From contig NC_087065.1 of NCBI RefSeq assembly GCF_963678635.1, forward strand, positions 18,243,623 to 18,307,622: DNA of 64,000 nucleotides, given 5' to 3'. A program made the translations under genes and the position numbers. The notes under the pieces are model-generated. The model had not been told where the DNA came from, made no database searches, and saw only the letters and a program-made list of their open reading frames with translations. Shown here in pieces: positions 10,628-22,770 of this stretch (within the stretch, counting starts at the first letter, position 1; each line of letters opens with the position of its first letter). This stretch comes from Symsagittifera roscoffensis (taxonomy: Eukaryota > Xenacoelomorpha > Acoela > Convolutidae).

Positions 10628-13600
10628 CTCACCGAGGTCTTCTTCTGTTTGTTCCCGGATTGCCCGAACTTTCCTATTAAGTAGCTCAAGGCAACCACAC
10701 AACCAAAATCACAATCAAGAAAAAAAATTTTTTTGGTTCGGGTACTTCTGATACACCCGATCTAGAATCCAAAGTTGATCACGAATTTCCGGGTCAAAAT
10801 GGTCTTCTATGATCCTAATAAGCACGCCTAATATCCTAATATGATCTCAATTATATGGATATTTTCCGTTTCCCAAATCGCCACAGAAGGTTTCCTCAAG
10901 TTTCTAACAAGGAGGGTTGTTAAGAGGTTTAAGTCACTCCGGAGGGTTACTTCGGAGGGTTGTTAAGACACTTAACCTACTCTGGAGGGTCACTTCGGAG
11001 GGTACCTTAGTCACCCAAGAGACTTCGGAGGGTCCCCCTTAACCCACCAAGGAGGGTCAATAAGATGCTTAATGTGCTCCGGAGGGTTACTTCGGAGGGT
11101 TCCTCCAAAATTTTCAAATTTTTGAAAATGGCCTTCAACTAGCTTAAGAAAGCGTCAAAACAAGCTAAATTCCCTACGGGGTGTTGTTTTTAACTTCTTC
11201 GGAGGGTCTCGTGGAAAATCTCCACTAAGGAGGGTTGCTGAAGGGTTTAAGTCACTCCGGAGGGTTACTCCGGAGGGTTCCGCAAAAATCAGGAAAAAGG
11301 GTTAACTTACCGCAATAAAGCCTCCGAATGCGGTGTAACTCACTTAAGACCAGGTTGGCTGACACGGTCAACCTTCCCAGCAGGATAAAAAGGTGTTTTG
11401 ATAAAATTTTCTGCCGTTCGGAGGGTTACTTCCAATTTGGACCCTCCGAACCAACAAATTCTAAAAATTTTTTCTTTTCCGAGATTATCAACCCAAAAAA
11501 CAGTTGCGGTCCGGAAAATTGGTCCAAAACGTCGACTTATGGTACCAAAATTATCCCGATCGGTTGGCTAGTCTTTGAGAAATTGCCAAAAACGTGTTTG
11601 TCCAACTGGCCTTTTTTCACCACCTATATAGGTTCTGAGAAACTTTTTCCACAATTCCTGTTGAAAGTGCCTAAAAGTAATTGAAACGAGCGTAGTAGCC
11701 CTGTACGGCACTGGAATAATGCAAAAAACCGGACCAAAATTGGTTTGGAGACAAAAATTTGGCCAATACATATCAAATTTGGACCCTCCGATTCCTTCTT
11801 TTTCCAATCCTTAAGTCGTTAGCTCTCCCCACGGAGCTAATCGGAGGGTTACTCAAGAATTTTTCTGGAAGCCGAGCACGTTATGCTAGCACGCTCCTGA
11901 CACAAAAATTTTTTTGCTCTTACTCTAAAAACTCAAAAACTCGATCCCCAAAACAGATTGACAAAATTCAGAAAATTATCGAAGTTTTGATCAAAAAGTT
12001 TTCGTTTTTCCCAACTTCTACTGAGTCTTTTCTCACGCGGCTTCTTTAGTCAGGGGGATCGAACTACGTAGCTACTCCCTATATAAAAGCTTCTTGCTGT
12101 TCGGAAAAGTTCGGATATCCAAAAATTTGGGGGTCTAATTTTGGTCGAAAATCGGTAATTTTCGACAAAATTTGGGTGTCTCTTGGGTCTAAATAGGAGA
12201 TAAGTAATATATAGTAAGGACAATAATCTATTAGTAGTCATTATTGAATATTACTATGCCCTCCTTTGCACCAAAATAACCGAATTAAGACCCTTAACTC
12301 GGAAATTTGTGATCGACGGAGGGTACAATCGGACCGCGCCAATCGTGCCCCCCACCACTTAAGTTTTAATAAAATAGTACCCGAATGATACTAAAATTGT
12401 TTCAACGATACCCAACAGTCGTTGTGGATGTTGTCCCTATGTCCCTGTTGAGTGTGGAACACGTCGGTCAGCTTGCCACTCTACCCTCCGGTCACCGGCA
12501 AAATCACCATTAACGTGCTTAAATACTCAAATTACACTCAAGGGAGTGTATCCAACCCTTCACCAAAACACACAATCTTTCTATCAGAAATGATATAGAT
12601 CAAGCTGAAACAACAACAAATAGGAAGGTCAGATCACATCTCGTCCGGAAATAACATATAAACTGTCACTTTATGTTTTTTACTGTTTTTGGTCTTTTTT
12701 GGATTTTTTACTGTTTTTTGTACTTTTTTGTTTTCAAATAAATTTATTTTTGGCTTTTTCTTCGTTATACACTATTTTTGTTTGGTTTTACGCTTTCTCT
12801 TTAATTGTTTTTGGTCCTGGGACCTCGGGAAAGGCGGGCTCTAGATTTCTTACCTAACCCTCCGGCCCCCGGAATTTTCGGTGTTAAAAAGCTAAATATT
12901 ACTAGGCGGAGGGTACGCACCTTCCCCCTAGTACAATAACGGTCATTAAGGCCTCTAACTCAGGCTTACGCCCGGAGCGCAGGGTTCGTTGCTGAAACGC
13001 TTGCTGATCATGATGGTCTTATGCCTTTGATAGGCCCACCCAGGAGCGCCATAAAAACGTCTATGTAACATTCGCCCAAATACTACACAGCGACGGAGCG
13101 TAGAAAAAGTACCTATTAAGAAGTGGCAGGCGTCAGTTACTTTAATTCCACTCGTTTTTCACCGACTCGACCTTGCCAGTTGTTTTTCTGGTCTGTTTAG
13201 GGCTAAGTAAAAAGTTACTATTTTTAGGCCATCAGTCAAACGACTTTTGATCAGCTTTCGTTTACATGCGAACACAACCACATAGCTGAGTCTCGGATCC
13301 TCAGACTACGTGATTGCTATTAAAAACACGGCTCGAATACCCTATTTTATCATGTTTTTGTGTGACTGTTCTATATTAAATCCATTGGAGATGGATTGAC
13401 CCCTTCCTCTTTCTAGCTACTCATATTCTAAAATATCAAATAATACCGGTGTTAATTCAAGGTTTTACGACATCCAAGTAGCTACAAAGTCAGTTTTATA
13501 TAGTCCCTTCACATACAACAGTCTCTGGGGGACCAAGCCTCCGCTCCCGTAATCTTCCCGAGATAACGTTCTTATCTCTCCCAATTTGTGGCACGGGAGG

Positions 13601-13950
13601 GTTCCGCGGAATATTCCTTCCCCACTGAAGCTACCTTTTCCACTAATTTCCACTGCTAAGGATCTTATCGTGTGTTATTGCCACGATAAGAGGCTTCGTT
13701 TTTCTTGTTCTTTCGTGCGACTGTTTTCTGCTATCACCGTCGTTGTTCTGTTTTTTCGTCCTTTCCAGTCAAAATGGCCGTCTTTTTGTATTTCTCAGAA
13801 ATATTGGCCCGTCATTCGAAATTTTAAAAATTCAAATTCTCGGAATATCTAGACCCTCCTTCGCAGTAATTTTTTGTTACTAAGGCCTTTATTCGTTTTT
13901 TTTTGTGTCGCCGGAAGCTTGCGCTGTGCCAATCTGGCAGAATGGCACAA
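10628..13950. other. non-coding interval with dispersed GGAGGGT motif
   Basis: No convincing coding region. The heptamer GGAGGGT or its complement ACCCTCC occurs roughly 20 times, densest at 10,906-11,280 and then scattered to 13,858. A T-rich stretch lies at 12,660-12,830. Short open frames at 11,328-12,241 and 13,465-13,852 have no recognisable content. The first ~70 bp resemble the end of the 2,586-bp unit. Confidence 0.6.
10906..11280. repeat. degenerate composite repeat built on GGAGGGT
   Basis: Blocks beginning with GGAGGGT alternate between about 30 bp (GGAGGGTTGTTAAGAGGTTT, then AAGTCACTCC) and 13 bp (GGAGGGTTACTTC), giving a composite of about 43 bp repeated imperfectly four or five times. 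Spacer sequence diverges faster than the heptamer. A further pair sits at 11,228-11,280. Confidence 0.7.
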
Positions 13951-16395
13951 CAGTTTATCAAATCATTAGAATGATGTTTACTTTATCGTGAGAAAAAACA
14001 TGCTGTGATTATTTTAGAAACAATTCTCTTGCATGCTTTTGATAAACCGGGTATGAGTAGTTTAGTGGGTATGAAAAAATGTTTGTTCAGCCAATTATAA
14101 AAATTCAATTTTTTATACAATTTGATCACAGACAGCATTTTTTTGTGAATTCACATGAAAACAAAAATTAATACAAATTTAATTACTGAGTTTATGCCAC
14201 AGGTAGCATACTCATAGAGTAATTTCAGATAAGGTGCACCGTCTGTTCGTCACGCTATCTTATTTTCGGCCGGATAGAATTGTGCGACTTCTTAGTCTAA
14301 TACCAATCTCAATCTTACTTTTATATCTCCTAGTCTCAATAGATTTAGTGTCTACTGGTATTTGCGAGTTAGTCTTGGAGTTTGTCCAAAGGGAGAACAA
14401 CTGTAGTCTAATATTTATTAAAAATGTTCTGGTGCAAATAATTGTCAGTGTTAGTGATGGAATATGATTGGTTAGTTGGTAATATTTTTAGGGATAGTTT
14501 ATTCAATAAAATAACTGGTTTATAAATACTAGTTCAGCTTGGTTCCACCCTTTCTAGGATTTAGAGAGTTTTCAGTTTTTGAATTGTTTGTTATAGTGAA
14601 GAACGGATGGAGAGATTACTTATTCTTTGGGGTAGTTTTCTTTTAAGTAGTTGGAGCAGTGACTTCGTGAAGAGAGGAGAGATGTAGTTGTTTGTGTAGA
14701 AAAGAGAAGAACAGTTGTTCGTGTTCCAAAAGTGGGTCTCATTTGATCGTGGCTCGTGTTGAGTGATTGTGTCTAGATTTAAGATCAATGCAATGATGTA
14801 TCGATTTCGTTAAGCTTAGAGCGAGACTACGAACAAGTCATAGTTGACTTCTCCAATTGTGTGAAACGCCAATTGACTAGGATCGGTGGGAGATCAACAT
14901 TGAGTTGGCAATTGGTCTGTTTCAATAGTTTCCTTTGCTGCGATGTTAAAGGAAAAATTCACACGTGTAGAAACAAGTTAGATTTCTTTTCAGGTAGATT
15001 TGAAATTTGAAAATCTTTTATTAAACAATTCTTCGTGGGCGAGTTTGCGCAAATTGGTCTAAAGAGAGTGTGAGTTGTGGGCGAATGAAGAAGTTGAAAA
15101 TTTACAAAAGAAGCGTAACATAAAAAGGTTAATTTTTTGGTAATTTACTTGTAATTTATTGAAGTTAATGCTTTATTTTTCTGAACTATTTTATTATCGA
15201 GTTATTAATATACTGTGTTTTATCGAACTTTACTGCGTTATTAATTCCTGTCACGGTTGTCGTCAGTGAAACATCCATTGGGGAAAATAGTGCGGATTGT
15301 GTCGGATGATGTGAGAAGTTTTGCAAGCCCGCTGATGATGATGATTTCAAATTGAAGTAGAGGCCAGAGAAACTCCAGCGTTCTGATGATCTTTGGTTCT
15401 TCATTATCAAGTGAGAATTAGTGACGTTTCTTTTGAATTAAATTAATTAATTTATGGTGGTATTTAGTGTTATGGATATAGTCTAGTATGGTGACTTCAA
15501 TGGACTGTATATATTCGTGTGGGACAATTCGTTTGCGGGAGTCATCAACATCAAAGTGCGCAGAATATATACATTTGGCGGATGGGATCATTATTACGGA
15601 AGATGCCGTGGATATTAGTGTTTTTTATGCAATAGGTAAAATTTAGGAAATATGGTGAAGCTTATTTTGAGATAATGAATGTAAATCTGTGTTGTGGGTT
15701 AACTATTGGTGTATTAGATGTATAGTGATGTTATATGATTTTGTAATATGTATATATGTGTGTTAATTTTGTTCGTAACACGATTTCCTGCAAACAGGGT
15801 ATGTCAAGTTCCTTACTTGTAAGGATTTGAAAAGTAAGTGCAAAATGGTTAAATTTATCAAAGTATGACTCGTATGCTTTAGTAATTTTAGTGCAGTAGC
15901 GATAATGTTATCTAATCATTTGTTAGTACTGTCTATGTGAAATATATATTCGGATTCAATAAAAATATTTTCTATTAGTTGTGGGTTAAGATTAGGATTG
16001 TCCTTATTTCGGGTATCTTCCATAAAGCGTGGTTTGCATGATCATAGTGGTTTTTTGAAAATATATTTGCGCGTTGTGCTATCAGTCTGTTAAGTGTTTG
16101 GTTTAGTCCAATTCTGGTGAAAGTTTTTTTTTCGTGAATTGCAGATGTTAGTTTGTGGAGGAGGTATTGGATTAATTCATTGTCTTCGGGTTTTTTTTAT
16201 AGGGGAAGGGCTAATGGGTTAGTAAATTGATTGTACGAAGTCCAATAAAGTATGGGAAACGGGCTATAGTTGTCAACAAAGTTCAATTGGTTGTCGTTAG
16301 TGGCCGCATACTAAGTATATTGATGGAGAAATGGTAAGTTATAAACTAAAAACTCTTTGGTGTTAGTATGTTAGGGATTAACGGAATATAGTCCG
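13951..16395. repeat. long direct repeat, copy 1
   Basis: Matches 18,671-21,285 along its whole length with scattered substitutions and small indels (starting offset 4,720 bp). The minus-strand half nearest 16,395 contains decayed coding-like sequence (LNFVDKYSPFPTLSW region in the partner). The other half is non-coding and contains TTTATAAATACTAG near 14,519 and AATAAA runs. It could be a pair of very long LTRs with decayed content, or a duplication of an env 3' end plus LTR. I favour the second because coding remnants are included. Confidence 0.75.
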
Positions 16396-17058
16396 GTGTA
16401 TGTAAGTTCGGTCTTTGTAATGTCATGCTGTGGTAGATAGAAAGGTAATGGAATTTCATTTTGCATTTGATTTGGTTGATAACTTTGTGTGTTTATAAGG
16501 TTTTGCGATTGTAAATTATTATTATATGATGCTGAATTTTGCCTTTGAGGGAGGGATTGTCTTGATTGTCGTGTTTGTTCAGATAGTGTGTAAGGTTCAA
16601 ATATACCTGTTTGGTAAATATTTTCTGGTTAATCATTTTTCCAATGTTTTTTGTAGAGTCTTAGAATGTTTTCGATTCTGGTTTAAATAGTCTTCATCTT
16701 CTGATTAGTGTTGATTTCTTGTAAATTCTTTGTTTGTTATTTTTTGTTTCGTTAAAAAAATGGAAAATTTTCACAACAATCTGTTATATTTCGTTGTTGG
16801 TCTTTGAACAAATTTGTGTGGGGGACTTGTTGTGGTATCTGTGTGTTGTAATTTTGTTCTTGTGATTGATTTTGATGACGTTTCAAGGGAGTTTTTGTTA
16901 TTGGTCTGTTTATATTGTTATTGGCAAAATAATTTAATTGTGATTTGGAAAACTGTTTCTATTTGGAGGCTTTTGCTTGTTTGATTGTCATTTTTTAGTT
17001 ATTGGTCTAGATTTTTGTTTATCCTTTTGAGAATATTTCAGGACAACAGATGGTATTT
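16396..17058. other. AT-rich interval, no gene recognised
   Basis: Lies between the end of direct-repeat copy 1 and the env-like N-terminal fragment. All six frames are heavily interrupted. On the minus strand it would follow the env-like fragment and may be its decayed continuation, but no motif supports that. Confidence 0.4.
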
Positions 17059-17457
17059 TTACTGCTGATTGAGTGGTTGTCTGTGGGAATGGAGTTTTTT
17101 TATGTGGTGTTGTAACTGTAGGATGAACAGGAGATGAATAGGTTGTTTTGTTGTAGACCTTGTTTCAACTATTTCCTTGTTAATAAAATGTGATGGGGTT
17201 TGAATATCTTGTTGTGTAAGATTATTTGTTCCACTAAGGGTTTCTTGCGTGTTAACAAATGTTGAATTTAAACTATTTCCTGTTCTATCGTTGAACATTG
17301 TTTTATAGTTTCTGGGTGATGCATCACTTGTAAGTGGAGTAAATCTTACATAATCTTTGTGCAGAGAAACAGTGGTAATTGCTGCACTTAATAAATAAAG
17401 GATGAAAACATTCAGGGTACCAAACATAATCTGTTTAGTCGGCCAATGCAGTTTCAT
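17059..17457 (-). pseudogene. env-like N-terminal fragment with signal peptide
   Basis: Starting at the ATG at 17,455-17,457, the product begins MKLHWPTKQIMFGTLNVFI and continues with LYLLSAAITT: a basic start followed by a ~17-residue hydrophobic core, a typical signal peptide. Next comes DYVRFTPLTSDA, which resembles the start of mature errantivirus/baculovirus-F-type envelope proteins. Potential N-glycosylation sites (NST, NLT) follow. It ends after ~130 codons without the cleavage site, fusion peptide or anchor. The env assignment is an inference from the signal peptide, the opening motif, and other env/integrase remains on the same strand nearby. Confidence 0.4.
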
Positions 17458-17538
17458 CCTCTGAGGTTTATGGTCGAAAATTTTTGCTTGATGTTGAAAT
17501 GAAATATAAATTGTGATAAAAAAATCTAGTACAACCAA

Positions 17539-18670
17539 GCCAGGATTCGTTGTGAGTCAAGTTTTACTGTTTGGGATGTTTCAATACTAGTGAGGTTTTA
17601 ACGGATTGTATCTAGAAAATTTGAGAAAAGGTGAATTTCTTGTCTTAGAGTTGACTGTCGAGATGTCTGAGGTGGTGATTCATTTGAAGTTTTTTTTATT
17701 TCTATTATAGATACATAAGTATAGATAATAGAGAAAACATCTTTTGTAAAGACTGATTTTGCTCTTTGTGAATTTTGATGTCATATATTATTTATATGTT
17801 CTACGAAAACTTTTGAGAATTTAGGCCTATGTCATCTGTTTGTATTTGATGCCGTGTTGGATTTGGTTGTGATAGTAATAATTCAGAACTGAACAATTCG
17901 TAAAATGAAGTGATAATACAGAATCATTTTATTTTGTGATCAAGTGTTTGTCTTTTAATTTTTCTTTCGGGAATCTCCTGTGTGCGTGGACTATTTCCAT
18001 TTTCGAATAAGTTAGCAATTAATTATTACAAAACTGTACTTGTCGCCGAGCGGGAACACTTTGAGGATGGATAAAAAAGGAAAGTATAGAGTCATTGTCA
18101 AAATTGTATCTTAAAACTGTTAATTTTTAACTTTCAATGAATCTTATTGGCTCATTCCAATTATAGAGTGGTACCAGTTTATTATTATATGATTGCTTAA
18201 TTCTGCGTTTTCCTTTTAATTATGATGGTGATGTGGTTTCTGAGTCCAAACAATTTTTCTGTTGGTCTATTGGATTACTTTTGTCTATCTAATATTTTAG
18301 CTTCTGAAGTTTTTGATTGTAGTTGTGTCTGATTCCAAAGCTGGATTACGTGTTCTTGAAAATCTTTGTTTTTTAAATTTTTTTTGTATTGAAATTATTG
18401 TCTTCTTCCGTGTTTGTCTTTTTGATCTAATATATCCTATTGTTTGTTCAAGTGGTGTAATAACAAAATCAAATCTTTCGTCTTTAATTAAACATTTGTT
18501 TAGTTTTATTGTTTGTTTTCTGCCTAAATTATGTTTTGACATAAGGTTTAGAATGATGGATGCAAAATTCGGAGGTTAGAGTTTTTGTTTTTTAAACTGT
18601 TACTTCATACGGTTTTCTGTGGTTACCTTAACTTGGGGCCTAGATTGTTGAAGTTGGTGGGTTGAAGAGA
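17539..18670. other. AT-rich interval with a basic open frame, unassigned
   Basis: A minus-strand frame at 18,297-18,542 encodes 81 residues rich in Lys/Arg (RSKRQTRKK, KFKKQRFSRTR), which I cannot assign. The rest is AT-rich and interrupted in all frames. Its position between the two direct repeats makes it internal sequence of whatever element or duplication they flank. Confidence 0.4.
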
Positions 18671-21285
18671 CAATTTATCAAATCATTAGAATGATGTTTA
18701 ATTTATCGTGAGAAAAAACATGCTGTGATTATTTTAGAAATCATTCTCTTGCATGCTTTTGATAAACCGGGTATGAGTGGTTTAGTGGGTAAGAAAAAAT
18801 TTTTGTTCAGCCAATTATAAAAATTCAATTTTTTATACAATTTGATCACAGACAGCATTTTTTAGTGAATTCACATGAAAACAAAAATTAATACAAATTT
18901 AATTACTGAGTTTATGCCAGAGGTAGCATACTCATAGAGTAATTTCAGATAAGGTGCACCGTCCAGCTATCTTATTTTCGGCCGGATAGAATTGTGCAAC
19001 TTCTTAGTCTAATACCAATCTCAATCTTACTTTTATATCTCCTAGTCTCAATAGATTTAGTGTCTACTGGTATTTGCGAGTTAGTCTTGGAGTTTGTCCA
19101 AAGGGAGAACAACTGTAGTCTAAGATTTATTAAAAATGTTCTGGTGCAAATAATTGTCAGTGTTAGGGATGGAATATGATTGGTTAGTTGGTAATATTTT
19201 TAGGGATAGTTTATTCAATAAAATAACCGGTTTATAAATACTAGTTCAGATTGGTTCCACCCTTTCTAGGGTTTAGAGAGTTTTCAAATTTTTGAATTGT
19301 TTGTTATAGTGAAGAACGGATGGAGAGATTACTTATTCTTTGGGGTAGTTTTCTTTTAAGTAGTTGGAGCAGTGACTTCGTGAAGAGAGGAGAGATGTAG
19401 TTGTTTGTGTAGAAAAGAGAAGAACAGTTGTTCGTGTTCCAAAAGTGGGTCTCATTTGATCGTGGCTCGTGTTGAGTGATTGTGTCTAGATTTAAGATCG
19501 ATGCAATGATGTATCGATTTCGTTAAGCTTAGAGCGAGACTACGAACAAGTTATAGTTGACTTCTCCAATTGTGTGAAACGCCAATTGACTAGGATCGGT
19601 GGGAGATCAACATTGAGTTGGCAATTGGTCTGTTTCAATGGTTTCCTTTGCTGCGATGTTAAAGGAAAGTTTCACACGTGTGGAAACAAGTTAGATTTCT
19701 TTTCAGGTAGATTTGAAATGTGAAATTCACTTATTAAACAATTCTTCGTGGGCGAGTTTGCGCAAATTGGTCTAAAGAGAGTGTGAATTGTGGGCGAATG
19801 AAGAAATTTAAAATTTAAAAAAGAAGCGTAACATAAAAAGGTTATTTTTTTTGGTAATTTACTTGTAATTTATTGAAGTTAATGCTTTATTTTTCAGAAT
19901 TATTTTATTACCGAGTTATTAATATACTGTGTTTTATCGAACTTTACTGCGTTATTAATTCTTGTCATGATTGATTAAAAGTTTATAAATTCAGAAAAAG
20001 AGTTTACTAGTTTTTATTTGGATGTTTTCTTTTTAGGTGATTGATTGGGGAAAACTAAAAAATGAAAGTGAGAAAATTATAAAAATTGGTGAGTGTTTTG
20101 TTTTATTTAACAATTGATTTATTTAATGCAGTCACGGTTGTCGTCAGTGAAACATCCATTGGGGAAATTAGTGCGGATTGTGTCGGATGATGTGAGAAAT
20201 TTTGCAAGCACGCTGATGATGATGATTTTAAATTGAAGTAGAGGCCAGAGAAACTCCAGCGCTCTGATTATCTTTAGTTCTTCATTATCAAGTGAGAATT
20301 CGTGACGTTTTTTTTGAAATAAATTAATTAATTTATGGTGGTATTTAGTGTTATGGATATTGTCTAGTATGGAGACTTCAATGGACTGTATATATTCGTG
20401 TGAGACAATTCGTTTGCGGGAGTCATCAACATCAAAGAATTTGGTTAGTGCGCAGAATATATACATTTCGCGGATGGGATCATAATTACGGAAGATGCCG
20501 TGAATATTAGTGTTTTTTATGCATTAGGTGAAATTTAGGAAATATGGTGAAGTTTATTTTGAGTTAATGAAAGTAAATCTGTGTTGTGGGTTACGTATTG
20601 GTGTATTAGATGTATAGTGATGTTGTATGATTTTGTAATGTGTATATATGTGTGTTAATTTTGTTCGTAACACGACTTCCTGCAAACAGTGTATGTCAAG
20701 TTCCTTACTTGTAAGGAAGTGAAAAGTAGTGCAAAAGGGTTAAATTTATTAACTTATGACTCTTATGCTTTAGTAATTTTAGTGCAGTAGCGATAATGTT
20801 ATCTAATTATTTGATAGTACTGTCTATGTGAAATATATATTCGGATTCAATAAAAATATTTTCTATTAGTTGTGGGTTAAGATTAGGATCGTCCTCTTTA
20901 GGGGTATCTTCCATAAAGCGTGGTTTGCATGATCATAGTGTTTTATTGAAAATATATTTGCGCGTTGTGCTATGAGTCTGTTAAGTGTTTGGTTTAGTCC
21001 AATTCTGGTGTAAGTTTTTTTTCGTGAATTGCAGATGTTAGTTTGTGGAGGCGGTATTGGATTAATTCGTTGTCTTCGGGGTTGTTGTATAGGGGAAGGG
21101 CTAATGGGTTAGTAAAGTGATTGTATGAAGTCCAAGAAAGTGTGGGAAACGGGCTATATTTGTCAACAAAGTTCAATTGGTTGTCGCTAGTGGCCGCATA
21201 CTAAGTATATTGATGAAGAAATGGTAAGTTATAAACTAAAAAATCTTTGTGTTATTATCTTGTGGATGAAGGGAATGTAGTCCGG
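18671..21285. repeat. long direct repeat, copy 2
   Basis: Partner of 13,951-16,395. It contains an extra 167 bp (19,964-20,130) and keeps a better minus-strand frame: 20,119-20,466 (VSHEYIQSIEVSILDN, DNEELKIIRALEFLW) and 20,994-21,176 (NFVDKYSPFPTLSWTSYNHF). It begins a few codons before the end of the env-like tail. Divergence between the copies is a few percent by eye, too high for a fresh LTR pair. Confidence 0.75.
19964..20130. other. 167-bp indel between direct repeats, flanked by GTCA
   Basis: Copy 2 reads GTCA, then the extra segment, then GTCA (20,131-20,134). Copy 1 has a single GTCA at 15,250-15,253. This fits either an insertion with a 4-bp target duplication or a deletion between 4-bp direct repeats in copy 1. 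The segment is AT-rich and shows no terminal inverted repeat. Confidence 0.7.
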
Positions 21286-21927
21286 AAGGTCTGAGATTTT
21301 TGTTTGTTGAGTTGAATTTGAGCGTCCATGAGGATTTGAATTTGAGCGTCCTGGAGAATTGGGTTATTGAGGTAATAAAATAATCCAAAACAACCTGCAA
21401 ATAATATGCGTGCTACAATTGCTTGTTTACTTCCTTGTGTATGTAGTGCGCATGTGTTGTAGATTCCTCTCAATAGTGAGAGGAGTAATGCAAAAAAATT
21501 AAACATAGCGTATAATATAGTCAATTTTTCTAACATATAGTAAGGCCATCCTAAAAAGGCTAGGAAATCGTCTTTTAGATTTACAAAACTAAAGATAGAA
21601 AATGGTGAACTGTCTTGCGGACAAAAGTTTCTACTGTATGGCGTTAGGGTGGAGTTGGGGTGTGGCGTTAGGGTGTTTGCGTTGAAAAACTCTATGGGCT
21701 CTTGTAGGTTCTGCATTTGCTGATTGAATTGAGAATTTTGATGTTGAGGTAGAGTGTGTTAGTTGGTAAGTTGTTAGATTGTTTGTGTTATTAATGTGCT
21801 GTTGTAGTTTTATGAAGTTGTCTAAGTCATGCTCTAACTGGTTATCTGTCATAAGGCTAGGTGAGTCAGGTTGGTCGCTGGACATCGGGGAAAGAATAGG
21901 AGTGGCGTCAGTATAGGAAGAGGGCAC
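21255..21927 (-). pseudogene. env-like C-terminal membrane region, copy 1
   Basis: Two overlapping frames. The upstream one (21,631-21,927) is Ser/Thr/Asn/Gln rich with NNTNNLT. The downstream one reads DDFLAFLGWPYYMLEKLTIL, then two hydrophobic stretches (YAMFNFFALLLSLLRG; ARILFAGCFGLFYYL) separated by YNTCALHTQGSKQAIV. A hydrophobic pair near a C-terminus fits a membrane anchor. Its close relative at 22,474-22,770 shows this segment was under constraint or recently duplicated. Assignment to env rests on position downstream of the integrase fragment and on the membrane segments; sequence alone does not prove it. Confidence 0.45.
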
Positions 21928-22473
21928 TGGATAGGATTAATCGGGAAGTTGGTAAGTGAGGGGTTGAAAAAGTGGCTGTGAAAAAGTAAATTGGCTACGT
22001 TTTGAGTCGAGGAATTCGTCGGGAGCTTCTATATCGGATTTGTTGAAGTTAGAAATAAGGTTTAAAATAGTTTGTGTCGAAGCTTCTGAGTCTGCGCGTG
22101 TTGAGTTAATTGAAAAGTTGGGTAGGGGAGAAGAAGTCAGGTCTGAAAAAGAAATGCGGGAGGAGGGGCGTTGAAAGTTGGATGGATAGGAAACGGAACG
22201 GAACGGTTGAGGGATCCAAACTCTCGGCTCATCGTGTGCTAAAAAAGATGGTTGTTTTGAGAACGGAAATTTATTGAATGTGGATGTTCTACATTCTGCT
22301 CATATGTGTCATCAATGGTGGACTGGTGGACTGCTATATGAGATACTGGGCTTTATGGGTAGCTGTGACCTTGAGAAATGTGTTCTGTTACTTTTAATGT
22401 GTTCCTAGAATATTGTGGTACTAAAGACAAAGTTGTAGTTGATGAAACTATGGTGGTGCTGCACGTGTTGGAT

Positions 22474-22770
22474 TTATTTTGTCCTGTGAAATATCATATG
22501 CATTTGTTGTTGTAGATATTTTCTTACTGTACTCACTAGTTTGAGCGACCAGGAGAGTTTTTTTTTGAGGTAACAAAATATTCCGAAAAAACATGCAAAT
22601 AATATGCGTGCTACACTTGCTTGTTTATTTACTTGTGCTTGTTTTACGCATGTGTTGTAGATTCCTTTCAATAGTGAGAGGAGGAATTCAAAAAATTTAA
22701 ACATAGCGTCGAATATAGTCATTCTTTGTAATATATAGTAGGGCCATCCAAGAAGAGCTTTGATATCATT
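22474..22770 (-). pseudogene. env-like C-terminal membrane region, copy 2
   Basis: The frame reads NDIKALLGWPYYILQRMTIF, then MFKFFEFLLSLLKGIYNTC, then ASVARILFACFFGIFCYL. It aligns residue by residue with the copy at 21,255-21,716, including LGWPYY, GIYNTC and VARILFA. A one-base frameshift separates it from the preceding sequence near 22,770. The tail after the second hydrophobic stretch is unrelated to the first copy. Confidence 0.45.

Noticed and set aside
10900-11290. Interstitial telomere repeats (GGAGGGTT)
   Set aside because: The heptamers are separated by 6-25 bp of unrelated sequence, not arranged as a tandem 6-7-bp telomeric repeat.
13465-13653. 62-codon minus-strand frame with protein-like composition
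   Set aside because: No motif, homologous copy or neighbouring gene supports it.
14234-14467. Hydrophobic 77-codon plus-strand frame, repeated at 18,994-19,179
   Set aside because: It recurs only because it lies in the direct repeat; AT-rich DNA readily gives Leu/Ile-rich openings, and there is no sign of selection.
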